From: Methanosarcina sp. MSH10X1
GTDB taxonomy: Archaea; Halobacteriota; Methanosarcinia; Methanosarcinales; Methanosarcinaceae
NCBI RefSeq assembly: GCF_004099695.1
Contig: NZ_SCHL01000015.1
Location: forward strand, 1-64,000
Direction: 5' to 3'
Length of the DNA stretch: 64,000 bases
Shown: positions 15,442 through 24,666 of the stretch, piece after piece
How positions within the stretch are numbered: position 1 is the first letter of the stretch
How the letters are laid out: each line of letters begins with the position of its first letter
Notes under the pieces: generated by a model
Database searches by the model: none
Told to the model about the DNA's origin: nothing
What the model saw: the letters and a program-made list of their open reading frames with translations, nothing else
Made by a program: the position numbers and the translations under genes

Positions 15442-15975
15442 CTGGAATTTGGAGAAAAGCGCAAAAATGTCCGTTATGCAGTAATTGTATGCCCTAAATG
15501 CCGGCAGCACTCCCAGATTACAGAAACCGGAAAAAAAACCCTGAAATGCCAGCACTGCGGAGCCCTCCTCGAAACCCGAAAACTGAGGGTATTCCATTCA
15601 TCAGAAGAACTTGAAGACGCCGTACTTTTTCGAACCCGCCTGCAAGCCGAAATCTCCGGAAAAGGGGATGAAACATTTTCATTACCCTCTACCTCCAGAG
15701 ATTCTGAATCCTCTGATTTAGAAACCGAAACTCAGGCAAAAGTGTTTAAACTCCCGGAAAAAGACTCTTCCAGCCGCCTCATCCCCAAAAAAGATCCTGA
15801 GATAATCCTCCTCGAAATCCTGAAAACCGCAGGTGGGAAAATCGAAAAAGAAGAACTCCGACAGAAAGCCCTCGAAAAAGGAATGTCTCAGGAGAAATTC
15901 GAATCAATCCTCAAAACCCTCCTCGAAACCGGAGAACTCTACTCCCCCCGACCCGGCATTATAAAAATTGTATGA
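15442..15975 (+). CDS. Zinc-ribbon plus winged-helix protein, start codon uncertain or frameshifted
   Basis: An open frame begins right after the preceding stop and encodes RYAVIVCPKC...KCQHCGALLETRKLRVF, a four-cysteine zinc ribbon like archaeal DUF5817 proteins. A Ser/Glu-rich linker follows, then a C-terminal winged-helix-like domain (EIILLEILKTAGGKIEKEELRQKAL...). The frame has no ATG, GTG or TTG before the ribbon; CTG 15442 is the only near-start. An out-of-frame ATG at 15467 with GGAG upstream would read into the ribbon if one C were added to the CC at 15471-15472 (M-S-R-Y-A-V). Either one base was lost or a rare start is used. The first in-frame GTG, 15742, would drop the ribbon. Confidence 0.65.
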   Translation: MEFGEKRKNVRYAVIVCPKCRQHSQITETGKKTLKCQHCGALLETRKLRVFHSSEELEDAVLFRTRLQAEISGKGDETFSLPSTSRDSESSDLETETQAKVFKLPEKDSSSRLIPKKDPEIILLEILKTAGGKIEKEELRQKALEKGMSQEKFESILKTLLETGELYSPRPGIIKIV

Positions 15976-16083
15976 ATCATACAGCCTCGGCATAATTTGC
16001 CTAGCAGTACAAATCCAGAGCCCATAAATAATAGTCAGCAAGGAAGACGTGAGAAGATTATATTTTTAAATTAGCCCCCTGAG
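15976..16083. other. Short spacer before the repeat block
   Basis: No gene or clear signal is seen between the zinc-ribbon gene and the 14-bp repeats. Confidence 0.4.
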
Positions 16084-16152
16084 CGAAACCGTTGACCCGA
16101 AACCGTTGACCCGAAACCGTTGACCCGAAACCGTTGACCCGCGACCGTTGCG
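16084..16152. repeat. Four tandem 14-bp repeats plus a degenerate fifth
   Basis: CGAAACCGTTGACC occurs at 16084, 16098, 16112 and 16126 without interruption. A degenerate unit CGCGACCGTTGCG follows at 16140. The GC-rich repeat contrasts with the AT-rich surroundings and leads directly into the hairpin block. Confidence 0.85.
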
Positions 16153-16410
16153 CCGGTCGATCACGCTCCGATTACACCAGTATAGATAAAGCATGAGTTT
16201 TTTTGATCAAACTTTTTCAAAAAAAGTTTGCGTTGCGCCGGTTTATCACGCCGTTACGTGGGGATTTTTTCGCTCAAGCCTTTTTTGAAAAGGCTTGCGT
16301 TTTGCCGGTCGATCACGCTCCGGTTACACCGGTAGATAAAGCATGCGTTTTTGATAAAACTTTTTTTGAAAAAGTTTTCGCTCAAGCCTTTTTAAAAAAG
16401 GCTTGCGGTC
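16153..16410. repeat. Composite repeat block with four perfect hairpins
   Basis: A module CCGGTCGATCACGCTCC...TTACACC...GATAAAGCATG occurs twice (from about 16153 and about 16305). Four perfect or near-perfect stems alternate: CAAACTTTTT/AAAAAGTTTG (16208-16230), CAAGCCTTTT/AAAAGGCTTG (16275-16297), AAAACTTTTT/AAAAAGTTTT (16356-16378) and CAAGCCTTTTT/AAAAAGGCTTG (16383-16405). The structure suggests duplication of a hairpin element. The open frame at 16203-16424 merely reads through the repeats. Confidence 0.8.
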
Positions 16411-16736
16411 AAGGATTTTTATAAAAGGCTTATGAAAAGGGTACCCTTCTCCCGAGACAAAATTCGGGCACTATCTATAAATTATCCCGCTTGAACGAAG
16501 TGAACGAAACGGACCCATGCTCCCGAAGCGGAACTCGGGTTACAGAGCCGCAACTATGCTTAGACAAAAATATATTAACTACGAAAAGATTTACTATAAT
16601 TGAATTTAAATAAGAATTGAATCCGTTTTCGGCAAGCTTAAAGAGAACAGGCTGTGCCCAGGGATTGACTAAAGACTTTAGAATTTTATCACATTTACAT
16701 GAATTCATTTTTATCTAAAGTATAACGGTGTTAAAT
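16411..16736. other. Intergenic upstream of nrpR
   Basis: No gene is seen. CCCGAG/CTCGGG-type words near 16451 and 16532 suggest further degenerate repeat sequence, followed by AT-rich DNA that probably holds the nrpR promoter. Confidence 0.4.
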
Positions 16737-17708
16737 ATGATGGATCCGCAAATTGAGCGAAAACTCATTGAAATTATGAGGGTGATTCACGAAAGTGACA
16801 AACCTATAGGCGCCCGGGCAATAGCTGACGAACTTAATAACCGGGGCTATGATATAGGAGAGCGGGCTGTCCGCTACCATCTAAGGATCCTGGATGAAAG
16901 AGGGTTTACACGCAAACACGGGTACGCAGGGCGTACTCTTACCGAACTGGGAGAAAGAGAGATGAGTGATGCTCTCATTGCCGACCGTTTTGGTTTTGTA
17001 ATTTCCCGAATAGAAGAAATGGCGTACAGAACCACATATAATCCCGAAACCAATGACGGGGTAGTACCTGTAAACATTTCGTACTTTGACAAGGACGACT
17101 TAGAGGCTGTTATTGACGTGATCTCATATACTGCACACAAAGGGTATATGATAAGTCCCAGAGTAAGGATAATTGAAGAGGATGAGGAACTGGTTTCTCT
17201 GCCCCCTGGAAAAATCGGAATAGCTACAGTGTGTAGTGTTGCTTTTGATGGACTCCTTCTTAAAGCAGGAATTCCTGTGGAACCTGCCTACGGCGGGATA
17301 TTCCAGATAGAAAATAGTAAGCCTGGGCGGTTTTTAGATTTGATTTCCTACAGCGGAACCTCAATCGACCCCATACAGATTTTCATGAGCAGAAGGACTA
17401 CTTCTGTCCTTGAAGTGCTTGAGAAAGGGGAAGGAAGAATCCTTGCCAATATGCGGCAGATCAATTCCTCGGCGTATGACAGGGCAATGGAAGTTATCAA
17501 AAACGCAGAAAAAGCCGGCCTTGCAGGTTGCTTCCCTCCGGGAGAGGTTGATGAAACTCTGTATGGAGCGCCTGTTGAAACCGGAAAGTTCGGCATCTCG
17601 ATAGTAGGAGGGATTAATGGTATCTGCGCCCTTGAAGAAACGGGAATTAAAATCAAGACGAATCCTGTCTCTACTGTTATGGAATATAAAACAATGACGG
17701 AAATCTGA
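16737..17708 (+). CDS. nrpR: NrpR-type transcriptional repressor (nitrogen regulation)
   Basis: About 323 aa with one N-terminal winged helix (HTH_12: KLIEIMRVIHESDKPIGARAIADELNNRGYDIGERAVRYHLRIL) and one NrpR effector domain (DUF128), the layout of Methanosarcina NrpRI. NrpR represses nif, glnA and glnK-amtB promoters and is released by 2-oxoglutarate. The single DUF128 domain distinguishes it from two-domain NrpR of Methanococcus. ATG 16737 or 16740 is chosen; a GTG at 16728 is also open. The next gene follows after 8 bp. Confidence 0.9.
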   Translation: MMDPQIERKLIEIMRVIHESDKPIGARAIADELNNRGYDIGERAVRYHLRILDERGFTRKHGYAGRTLTELGEREMSDALIADRFGFVISRIEEMAYRTTYNPETNDGVVPVNISYFDKDDLEAVIDVISYTAHKGYMISPRVRIIEEDEELVSLPPGKIGIATVCSVAFDGLLLKAGIPVEPAYGGIFQIENSKPGRFLDLISYSGTSIDPIQIFMSRRTTSVLEVLEKGEGRILANMRQINSSAYDRAMEVIKNAEKAGLAGCFPPGEVDETLYGAPVETGKFGISIVGGINGICALEETGIKIKTNPVSTVMEYKTMTEI

Positions 17709-17716
17709 AGGGATCA

Positions 17717-18379
17717 ATGTTCAGGCTTACCATTGTTTACGACAATAAAGCCAGTAAGGATTTTACAGGAAGCTGGGGTTTTGCAGCTTTTATTGAAACA
17801 AACTTCGAAACCCTCCTTTTCGACACCGGATGGGATGGACAGCTCCTTCTGGAAAATATGAAGAAGCTCAATATTGATTCTTCCGGTATCAGAAGATTAA
17901 TTGTTTCCCACCAGCACTGGGACCATATAGGCGGTCTCCCTGAGATTCTTCAGGCAAACCCCGGGATTAAGGTTTATGTCCCTGCCTCTTTTTCGGAGAA
18001 CCTGAAAAAAGAAATCAGGAAAAGAGCTACTCTTATTGAAATAAGAGAGTCTGTCGAAATCTCTCCGGGAATAAGAAGTACAGGAGAACTCGGAGACAAA
18101 ATAAAGGAGCAGGCGCTGGTTCTGAATACAGGAAACGGGTGCTATGTACTTACAGGCTGCGCTCACCCCGGGCTTGCTGCAATTCTTGATAGTGCCAGCC
18201 GCTACGGGGAGATAAAAGGACTTCTCGGAGGGCTTCATGATAGCGAGGAGTTTGAAAGGTTGAAAGAGATGGATCTCATAGCAGCAGGGCATTGTACCGC
18301 TCACAGGGAAAAGATAAAAGAGCTCTTCCCGGAAAAGTTCGTAGAGATTGAAGTCGGCCTGTGCCTGGATCTTGAGTAA
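17717..18379 (+). CDS. MBL-fold metallohydrolase (COG1237 type)
   Basis: 220 aa. The metal-binding motif HQHWDHIGG (HxHxDH type) follows a beta strand (RLIVSH), and later HDS and HCTA histidines complete the usual metallo-beta-lactamase set. COG1237 members include the 7,8-dihydropterin-6-methyl-aminobenzene phosphate synthase-like proteins, but their substrates are mostly unknown. The gene starts 8 bp after nrpR and is probably cotranscribed with it. GGAAATCTGAAGGGATCA carries a GAAGGGA ribosome site. Confidence 0.85.
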   Translation: MFRLTIVYDNKASKDFTGSWGFAAFIETNFETLLFDTGWDGQLLLENMKKLNIDSSGIRRLIVSHQHWDHIGGLPEILQANPGIKVYVPASFSENLKKEIRKRATLIEIRESVEISPGIRSTGELGDKIKEQALVLNTGNGCYVLTGCAHPGLAAILDSASRYGEIKGLLGGLHDSEEFERLKEMDLIAAGHCTAHREKIKELFPEKFVEIEVGLCLDLE

Positions 18380-18762
18380 ATTAATTTTTACTGCAGAATT
18401 ATCCTGTTAACAGGATTGTTTGCTCTAAAAATCAAAAATTAGAGAGTTTTATTTTTGCAATTCTCATTTTTAATCCTGAATTTAAAACCGAGTCTTTTAA
18501 AGAATTCTGAGTTTTAGGGCTTTATTTTAGTATACATAAAATTTACAGAGAATGTATAGTTAGAAATATAATGTCCTCTAAAAAGAATAAAAGATTTGGT
18601 CAGAATAACGGGAGTCAGGCAAAGATGCCGTACTCCAATTTTCGTTGTTCTCATGCCATATTGAATTCACTTTGGAGAAGACGTTTTTTGTTAAATTTTC
18701 CCGATGACGGGCAAAAAGTAGAGGGGAACCGTATCAAAAATGAAATAAAGGGAGAAATGTCG
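18380..18762. promoter_or_regulatory. Intergenic/promoter region upstream of sufC
   Basis: The sufC frame is open back to 18571, but these residues look non-coding and precede the normal SufC N-terminus. A TATA-like AGTATACATAAAATT lies near 18530-18544. No other gene is seen. Confidence 0.45.
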
Positions 18763-19506
18763 ATGCTGGAAATAGAGGATCTGACTGTAGAGGTGGATGG
18801 AAAAACTTTACTTCACGACGTAAACCTCGAAGTCAAGAAAGGATATACCAATGTGCTTTTCGGACCAAACGGAGCCGGGAAATCGGCACTGATGAGAACA
18901 ATTATGGGTTTTAGCGAGTATAAAGTTGTAAAAGGCAGAATTCTCTTTAATGGGGAAGATATTACCAGCCTTCCAGTGGATGAAAGAGCTCGCAGGGGAC
19001 TGGGAATTATGATGCAACGCCCGCCTGACATGTCCGGGATTAGGCTTAGAGATCTTATAAAAGTGGTATCGAAAGGAAAGAAAGATCCTGAGGCTCTTGC
19101 CGAAAACCTGAATATGAACCGTTTCCTGGATAGGGATGTAAATGTGGGCTTTTCCGGAGGAGAAATCAAACGTTCCGAGCTTCTGCAACTTGCAGCCCAG
19201 AATCCGGCCCTTTATCTTCTGGATGAACCCGAATCGGGAGTAGACCTTGTAAGCATAGAGCAGGTTGGACTGACAATAAAAGGCTTACTTGAGGAAGGCA
19301 TAGCATGTCCCGGTGAAAGCTGCATAAGGGGAAAATCAGCCTTAATAATCACGCACACCGGTCAGGTTCTTGATTACGTAACCGCAGACAGGGGATATAT
19401 TCTTTGTAATGGAACAATCAAATGTTCAGGAAATCCTCTGAAAATGCTGGAAGAGATAAAGAGCAAAGGTTATGAGGAGTGTTTGGAATGCAAGCTGATG
19501 AAGTGA
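18763..19506 (+). CDS. sufC: SufC, ABC-type ATPase of Fe-S cluster assembly
   Basis: 247 aa. It has Walker A GPNGAGKS (residues 34-41), signature VGFSGGEIKRSELLQLA and Walker B LYLLDEPESGVD. An archaeal SufC insertion carries two cysteines (IACPGESC). SufC works with SufB/D as a scaffold that builds Fe-S clusters in the cytoplasm. ATG 18763 sits 8 bp after GGAG; ATG 18757 is too close to that site. The 3' end overlaps the next gene, so the two are translationally coupled. Confidence 0.92.
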   Translation: MLEIEDLTVEVDGKTLLHDVNLEVKKGYTNVLFGPNGAGKSALMRTIMGFSEYKVVKGRILFNGEDITSLPVDERARRGLGIMMQRPPDMSGIRLRDLIKVVSKGKKDPEALAENLNMNRFLDRDVNVGFSGGEIKRSELLQLAAQNPALYLLDEPESGVDLVSIEQVGLTIKGLLEEGIACPGESCIRGKSALIITHTGQVLDYVTADRGYILCNGTIKCSGNPLKMLEEIKSKGYEECLECKLMK

Positions 19507-20711
19507 ACCTGAAAAAAAGAGCTGAAAGTGCAGCCGGGAAGAAGGCAACCTTTGGAGAGGATTTTGAACTGGAGAGATTTGAGGAAGGTTCCAGAATTAG
19601 CAAGCCTATAGAAGACCTCCAGACCCTTGACGAGGAAAGCAAAAGAACCCTGCTCCAGGTAGGAGTGGTGCCCAGCGAAGAAGGCCGATCTGGCAGTCTG
19701 CTGGTACTTGATAACACAGTTTCGCATTCCTCCCTGAAAGACAAAAATGTAGAACTCATGTCCACCCGGAAAGCCCTGCAAAAATACGAGTGGCTCAAAG
19801 ACTACTCCTGGAAACTTGTGGCTGTCGATACCGACAAATATACGGCAAAAACTTACCTTGAAGACGCGGATGGATACTTTGTCCGGGTGCCTGCGGGTAA
19901 GAAATCAGCCCTCCCGGTACAGACCTGCCTTCTCCTTGGCAGGGATAGGGTCTTCCAGACCGTGCACAACATCGTGATAGTAGAAGAGGGAGCCAGCCTT
20001 GACATAATTACAGGCTGTACGGCTAAAAAAGAAGTGGAAGAAGGCTTGCACCTGGGAATTTCCGAGATGTACGTAAAGAAAGGCGCAACTCTGAATTTTA
20101 CAATGATCCATAACTGGGCTGAGCAGATAGGGGTCAGGCCAAGGACAGTCATCCATGTAGAAGAGGGAGGGACCTACGTAAGCAACTACATCTGTCTGAA
20201 ACCGGTCCGTTCCGTCCAGACCTACCCGACTGTCAAGCTCGAAGGAAAAGGAGCAGTGACCAGGCTCAATACTATAGCGATTGCCCATCCAGGCTCTGAA
20301 CTGGATCTTGGAAGCCGGGCTATTTTCAATGCGCCCGGTACGAAAGCCGAACTCATCTCAAGGACTATCACAATCGGGGGAAGAATAGTTGCAAGAGGGG
20401 AAATGATAGGCAATGCAAAAGGAGCAAAAGGGCATCTTGAATGTAAAGGGCTTGTCCTTACCGACAAAGGAAGCCAGCTTGCAATTCCCATCCTTGAGGC
20501 AAATGTAGATGATGTCGAACTTACTCATGAGGCTGCAGTGGGAAAAATTGCTAAAGACCAGGTGGAATACCTGATGGCAAGAGGCCTTACTGAGGACGAA
20601 GCCGTGGGCTTGATAGTGCGCGGGTTCCTGGACGTGGGAATAAGAGGAATTCCGGAAGAACTGAGAAACGAGATAGAAAATACAATCGCACAGACAGCCT
20701 TTGGAATGTAA
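19488..20711 (+). CDS. sufB: SufB/SufD-family Fe-S scaffold protein
   Basis: 407 aa from ATG 19488, which overlaps the end of sufC by 19 bp; GTG 19479 is an alternative. The C-terminal half is the SufBD beta-helix core, ending with the usual ARGLTEDEAVGLIVRGFL motif. One SufB-type protein with one SufC is the standard archaeal SUF system and is essential in iron-sulfur-rich methanogens. No separate sufD follows. Confidence 0.9.
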   Translation: MQADEVNLKKRAESAAGKKATFGEDFELERFEEGSRISKPIEDLQTLDEESKRTLLQVGVVPSEEGRSGSLLVLDNTVSHSSLKDKNVELMSTRKALQKYEWLKDYSWKLVAVDTDKYTAKTYLEDADGYFVRVPAGKKSALPVQTCLLLGRDRVFQTVHNIVIVEEGASLDIITGCTAKKEVEEGLHLGISEMYVKKGATLNFTMIHNWAEQIGVRPRTVIHVEEGGTYVSNYICLKPVRSVQTYPTVKLEGKGAVTRLNTIAIAHPGSELDLGSRAIFNAPGTKAELISRTITIGGRIVARGEMIGNAKGAKGHLECKGLVLTDKGSQLAIPILEANVDDVELTHEAAVGKIAKDQVEYLMARGLTEDEAVGLIVRGFLDVGIRGIPEELRNEIENTIAQTAFGM

Positions 20712-21191
20712 TCAGGACAGCCTGACAGGGTGTGCGAATCCGGCAGGAAAAAAGGAGAAACCTGCCGGCTCTTTTTAAGAATTTACGAATTTTAATGGAC
20801 ATAATGCGTGAGTAATGAGGATTTCCTGTGGAGAAGGAAGCCTGAAGTTTAATTATGTTAATTAAACCGCAGTTTGCAAATTAAAAACAGATATAAAAAT
20901 ACTGCTATAACAGATGATTATGTAACGAAAATTATAGAAGTTATAATACGAAGTATAGATACTCTTCAGGCAGATGCATCTTTTTTAAGGATAAAAAAGA
21001 AGAGACTCTACCTGCAGTCTGCCTCTCATTTTTTGTATGGGAACTTTTATTTTTTGCACACAGGTAAGACTGGAAAAACAGTGATAAAAAATGCAGTACT
21101 TCCTGTTTTTGGCTGGAGAATACAGTACATGGCATCGTATATATACTACGGCAATAATATTACAGTACTGCAATACTTTAGAGGGATTGAA
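20712..21191 (+). promoter_or_regulatory. Promoter and operator-like repeats upstream of the small HTH regulator
   Basis: The HTH frame stays open back to 20874 but that stretch looks non-coding. The word CAGTAC recurs at about 21094, 21123 and 21163 in ATGCAGTACTT, TACAGTACAT and TACAGTACTGCAATACTT. These sites flank a TATA box TATATATAC (about 21139-21147). Such spacing around a core promoter suggests an autoregulated operator. Confidence 0.55.
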
Positions 21192-21551
21192 ATGATAGAC
21201 TTTGCCTGTAAAGAGTTCAAAATTGAAGATGTGATTAAGTGTGCCCTTAACCTTACAAAGGCAGATTTGAATGTTATGAAGTATTTCCTGAATGAGAAAG
21301 AGCAGTGGGTTGACACCGACTATCTTTCAAAGGTTTTGAAGCTGGATATTTCCACAATCCAGCGTTCCGTCAAAAAACTGCATGAAAAAGAGATTTTACA
21401 GAGGTCACAGCAAAACCTGGATGGTGGAGGCTATGTCTTCAAGTATAAAGTCAACTCAAGGGCAAAAATAAAAAATATTATAATGTCCGTGGTGAACTCC
21501 TGGGCTGACCGGCTTGGACAGGAACTTGAAAAATGGGAAAACGGAGGCTGA
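21192..21551 (+). CDS. Small winged-helix transcriptional regulator (TrmB/MarR-like)
   Basis: 119 aa from ATG 21192, which has GAGGGA upstream. The HTH reads TKADLNVMKYFLNEKEQWVDTDYLSKVLKLDISTIQRSVKKLHEKEIL, followed by a basic wing and a C-terminal helix for dimerisation. There is no effector domain. It starts six bases before the polyferredoxin gene and is almost surely cotranscribed with it. Candidate operators lie in its promoter. Confidence 0.8.
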   Translation: MIDFACKEFKIEDVIKCALNLTKADLNVMKYFLNEKEQWVDTDYLSKVLKLDISTIQRSVKKLHEKEILQRSQQNLDGGGYVFKYKVNSRAKIKNIIMSVVNSWADRLGQELEKWENGG

Positions 21552-21557
21552 TTTAAT

Positions 21558-22175
21558 TTGCTTAAAATAACACCTTATCTGGGAATTCTGGTTCTTATAG
21601 TATCTATTGGAGGGCTCTGGTATCCGGCACTCGGGTACTTCATGCTGCTGATTTTTGCCGCGATCTTCCTGATCAGTCCTTTCAGGGGCCGGTGGTTCTG
21701 CGGAAATCTCTGCCCCAGGGGAAGCTTTGTTGATTTCTGGGTCAGCAAAATTTCAAGGAAAAAGAAGATTCCAGATACTGTACGAAGCCTGTGGGTCCGC
21801 GTGCCAGTTTTTTTCCTGCTAATGGGCTTTATGGGGTACAGGATAGCAAACATTCTCGGAAGTCTCAATACTTTTGAAAAAATCGGCATGGTGTTTGTAA
21901 CCATGTGTCTGGTGACAACTGCAATAGCATTCCTCCTGGGCACTTACCTGAGCCCGAGAACCTGGTGTTCATTCTGCCCTATGGGAACAGCCCAGCGCCT
22001 GATTGGTGGGAAGAGATACCCTCTGAAACTCACAAAGGAGAAATGCATTAACTGCGGCAAATGCGATAAAGTCTGCCCCATGCAGCTTAAAGTCCGTGAA
22101 GAAGGCAAAAAACCCGACTGTATCAAATGCGGTCGGTGTGTAAATGCCTGTCCTAAAAATGCCTTGCAGTTTTGA
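21558..22175 (+). CDS. Membrane-bound polyferredoxin (NapH/CcoG-like 4Fe-4S protein)
   Basis: 205 aa with about four membrane helices. Two CxxxCP motifs (CGNLCPRG and CSFCPMG) lie at membrane borders, as in NapH/NosR-type proteins. The C-terminus has two classic 4Fe-4S clusters, CINCGKCDKVCP and CIKCGRCVNACP. The start is TTG 21558 after GGAGG. It probably moves electrons across or along the membrane, but the partner is not in view. A decayed reading frame follows immediately. Confidence 0.85.
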   Translation: MLKITPYLGILVLIVSIGGLWYPALGYFMLLIFAAIFLISPFRGRWFCGNLCPRGSFVDFWVSKISRKKKIPDTVRSLWVRVPVFFLLMGFMGYRIANILGSLNTFEKIGMVFVTMCLVTTAIAFLLGTYLSPRTWCSFCPMGTAQRLIGGKRYPLKLTKEKCINCGKCDKVCPMQLKVREEGKKPDCIKCGRCVNACPKNALQF

Positions 22176-22218
22176 AGTTCACTAATTTCATTTTTTGAAG
22201 TTTTATGAAACCGACCTG

Positions 22219-22542
22219 ATGCTTGAGCTAATGTCCCAGATAATGGAAGCTATGCCTGTCCCGCTTCAGGCGATGATAAACTGGTTAAATACATGCCTGG
22301 TATGGATGCCATAATTAAACCCATGATGCCGGTTATTATGCCCAGGCTCATACCAGCGATTATACCAGAAATCATGCCCGATATGCTAAAAGCCGTAGAA
22401 AGAAGAGTTTCTATGCCTGATTATCTGTGAACAGCTTCCTGACCTTACGCCGAAGGCTATGGAGAACCTGATGCCAAATATGCTTCCCGAACTTATACTC
22501 CGGCTGACTCCGCGCATGATTGAGCATATAAAAACATATTGA
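22219..22542 (+). pseudogene. Decayed Met/Pro-rich reading frame
   Basis: Three frames carry consecutive parts of one protein-like sequence: LELMSQIMEAMPVPLQAMI; then MPVIMPRLIPAIIPEIMPDMLKAVERR ending VSMPDYL-stop; then EQLPDLTPKAMENLMPNMLPEL ending HIKTY-stop. Two frameshifts (near 22290 and near 22430) break it. The repeated MP pattern is not random. I do not recognise the intact family with certainty. It directly follows the polyferredoxin gene and might once have been its partner. Confidence 0.5.
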
Positions 22543-22967
22543 GAGTTCTTTGTACGAAATCCGGGTAGGGGTAATGAAGGGAGAATTTCAGAACCCTTTC
22601 CCCCCAATTTTAAAACTCCAGTTTTTAAAACTGCCTGAAGATCGTTCTTTTATATCAGCCATGCTCTTCTCGCATATTTCTCACAGTCTCTTCTCATATC
22701 CAAGCCAGTACAGAATTTTTTACAGAAGATAGTCCCAGAATCCGGAGTTTGAATCTCTGACCTGGCGCTCCCGGAAAAAAGCCCTAAAAAGGTATTAAGA
22801 GATTCCGGAGACCTTGTTTTTTGATTCAGGAACTTGCGTTCTAGAGGAATTCTTATATAGAAGTGCTTGCATTAAGAATAGGAAAATTACGCACAAAGGT
22901 AACGTGCTCAGTAATACAATTAATAAAAATTCATAAAAATTCATATCATTATAAAGGAGATTTAAGC
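22543..22967. promoter_or_regulatory. Intergenic/promoter region of the thermosome gene
   Basis: No gene is seen. The DNA becomes AT-rich from 22840, where TTCTTATATAG (about 22850-22860) is a possible TATA box giving a leader of roughly 80 nt. AAGGAGA lies 7 bp before the TTG start. Confidence 0.45.
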
Positions 22968-24602
22968 TTGGCAGCACAACCAATCTTTATTTTAAGGGAA
23001 GGCAGCAAGAGAACCCATGGTTCCGATGCCCAGCACAACAATATTATGGCCGCAAAAGCGGTTGCTGAAGCTGTAAGGACCACTCTTGGGCCCAAGGGTA
23101 TGGACAAGATGCTTGTAGACTCCATGGGTGATGTTGTTATCACCAACGACGGAGCAACAATCCTCAAGGAAATGGACATCGAACACCCAGGTGCTAAGAT
23201 GATCGTCGAAGTAGCCAAGACCCAGGACGCCGAAGTCGGAGACGGAACCACCACCGCAGCCGTACTTGCAGGGGAATTCCTGACAAAGGCCGAAGACCTG
23301 CTGGAAAGCGGAGTCCACCCCACGGTAATTGCAAGCGGTTACAGGCTTGCGGCAGATCAGGCTACAAAGATCCTGGATACGATAACTATCAGTGCATCTC
23401 CTGAAGACACGGAGACTCTCGAAAAACTTGCAGCCACAGCCATCACAGGAAAGGGTGCAGAGGCCAATAAGGATCACCTTTCCATGCTAGCTGTTAAGGC
23501 TGTTAAGTCCATTGTTGAGGTAAGTGAAGATGGGAAGATCACTGTTGATATCGAGGATATCAAGACCGAAAAGAGGCCCGGCGGAAGCATTGGAGACTCC
23601 GAGATTATCGAAGGTGTAATCGTTGATAAAGAACGCGTTCACACAGCTATGCCGGAAATTGTGGAGAATGCAAAAGTTCTGCTTTTAAGTGTGCCCATCG
23701 AACTCAAGAAGACCGAGACCAAAGCCGAAATAAAGATTACCACCCCTGACCAGATGCAGCTCTTCTTAGATCAGGAAGAAGCCATGCTCAGGGAAATTGT
23801 GGAAAAGGTGATAAAGACAGGCGCAAACGTGGTCTTCTGCCAGAAGGGTATTGATGATCTCGCACAGTACTATCTGACAAAAGCGGGCATCTTCGCCATG
23901 CGCAGGGTTAAGAAAAGCGATATGGACAAGCTTTCGAGGGCAACAGGCGCAAAGATCATTACAAGCATGGATGAGATCGAAGAATCCGACCTTGGCTATG
24001 CCGGTCTCGTGGAAGAAAAGGATGTTACTGGTTCCAGAATGACCTTTGTTACAGGCTGTAAAGACAGCAAGACCACCTCAATTCTCCTTCGGGGCGGAAC
24101 CGAGCATGTAGTTGAAGGAATTGAGAGAGCCCTCGAAGATGCACTCAGAGTCGTGGGTGTTGCTCTCGAAGACCAGAAGATCGTTGTGGGCGGCGGCTCA
24201 CCTGAAATTGAACTGTCTCTCAGGCTCAAGGAATACGCAGCAACCCTTAAAGGCAGGGAACAGCTTGCTGTAACGAAATTCGCCGAGTCCCTCGAGATCA
24301 TTCCTCATACCCTTGCAGAAAATGCAGGGCTTGACCCGATCGATATGCTTGTGGAAATGCGCTCCCAGCACGAGAAGGGCAACAAACGTGCAGGACTCAA
24401 TGTATACACCGGCAAGATCGAGGACATGTTCGAGAACAATGTTGTCGAACCTCTGAGGATCAAGACCCAGGCAATCAATGCAGCTACTGAAGCCGCGATC
24501 ATGATTCTCAGGATCGATGATGTAATTGCTTCATCCGGTGTTGGAGGAAGAGCAGGCCCGGGTCCAGGCGGCATGGGCGGCGAAATGCCTGAAGAAATGT
24601 AA
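22968..24602 (+). CDS. ths: Thermosome subunit (group II chaperonin)
   Basis: 544 aa. It folds proteins in an ATP-driven double ring in the cytoplasm. Visible signatures are [33 protein letters not shown] (ATP site) and [11 protein letters not shown], and the Gly/Met-rich tail [13 protein letters not shown]. The start is TTG 22968 (AAGGAGA at 22954-22960); the upstream in-frame extension from 22863 is not part of the family. A terminator-like stem follows the stop. Confidence 0.96.
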   Translation: MAAQPIFILREGSKRTHGSDAQHNNIMAAKAVAEAVRTTLGPKGMDKMLVDSMGDVVITNDGATILKEMDIEHPGAKMIVEVAKTQDAEVGDGTTTAAVLAGEFLTKAEDLLESGVHPTVIASGYRLAADQATKILDTITISASPEDTETLEKLAATAITGKGAEANKDHLSMLAVKAVKSIVEVSEDGKITVDIEDIKTEKRPGGSIGDSEIIEGVIVDKERVHTAMPEIVENAKVLLLSVPIELKKTETKAEIKITTPDQMQLFLDQEEAMLREIVEKVIKTGANVVFCQKGIDDLAQYYLTKAGIFAMRRVKKSDMDKLSRATGAKIITSMDEIEESDLGYAGLVEEKDVTGSRMTFVTGCKDSKTTSILLRGGTEHVVEGIERALEDALRVVGVALEDQKIVVGGGSPEIELSLRLKEYAATLKGREQLAVTKFAESLEIIPHTLAENAGLDPIDMLVEMRSQHEKGNKRAGLNVYTGKIEDMFENNVVEPLRIKTQAINAATEAAIMILRIDDVIASSGVGGRAGPGPGGMGGEMPEEM

Positions 24603-24624
24603 ATAATCCAGAATATAAATTAAG

Positions 24625-24666
24625 GAATGCCGGAGATTCCCAGCATTCCGAAACCTTTCTTTTTTA
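24625..24666 (+). terminator. Stem and T-run after the thermosome gene
   Basis: GGAATGC (24625-24631) pairs with GCATTCC (24644-24650), followed within 10 bp by a TTTCTTTTTT run. It sits just after the thermosome stop. Confidence 0.6.

Noticed and set aside
15433-15975. Read-through of TGA fusing the UppS-like and zinc-ribbon frames
   Set aside because: The frames are collinear, but the UppS-like protein ends at its normal C-terminus, no selenocysteine context is seen, and a one-base loss explains the zinc-ribbon start better.
16203-16424. ORF of 73 codons in the repeat block
   Set aside because: Its translation is only repeated AFFEKAC-like phrases produced by the DNA repeats.
18571-18762. 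N-terminal extension of SufC
   Set aside because: The open frame upstream has no SufC character; the ribosome site and family start point to 18763.
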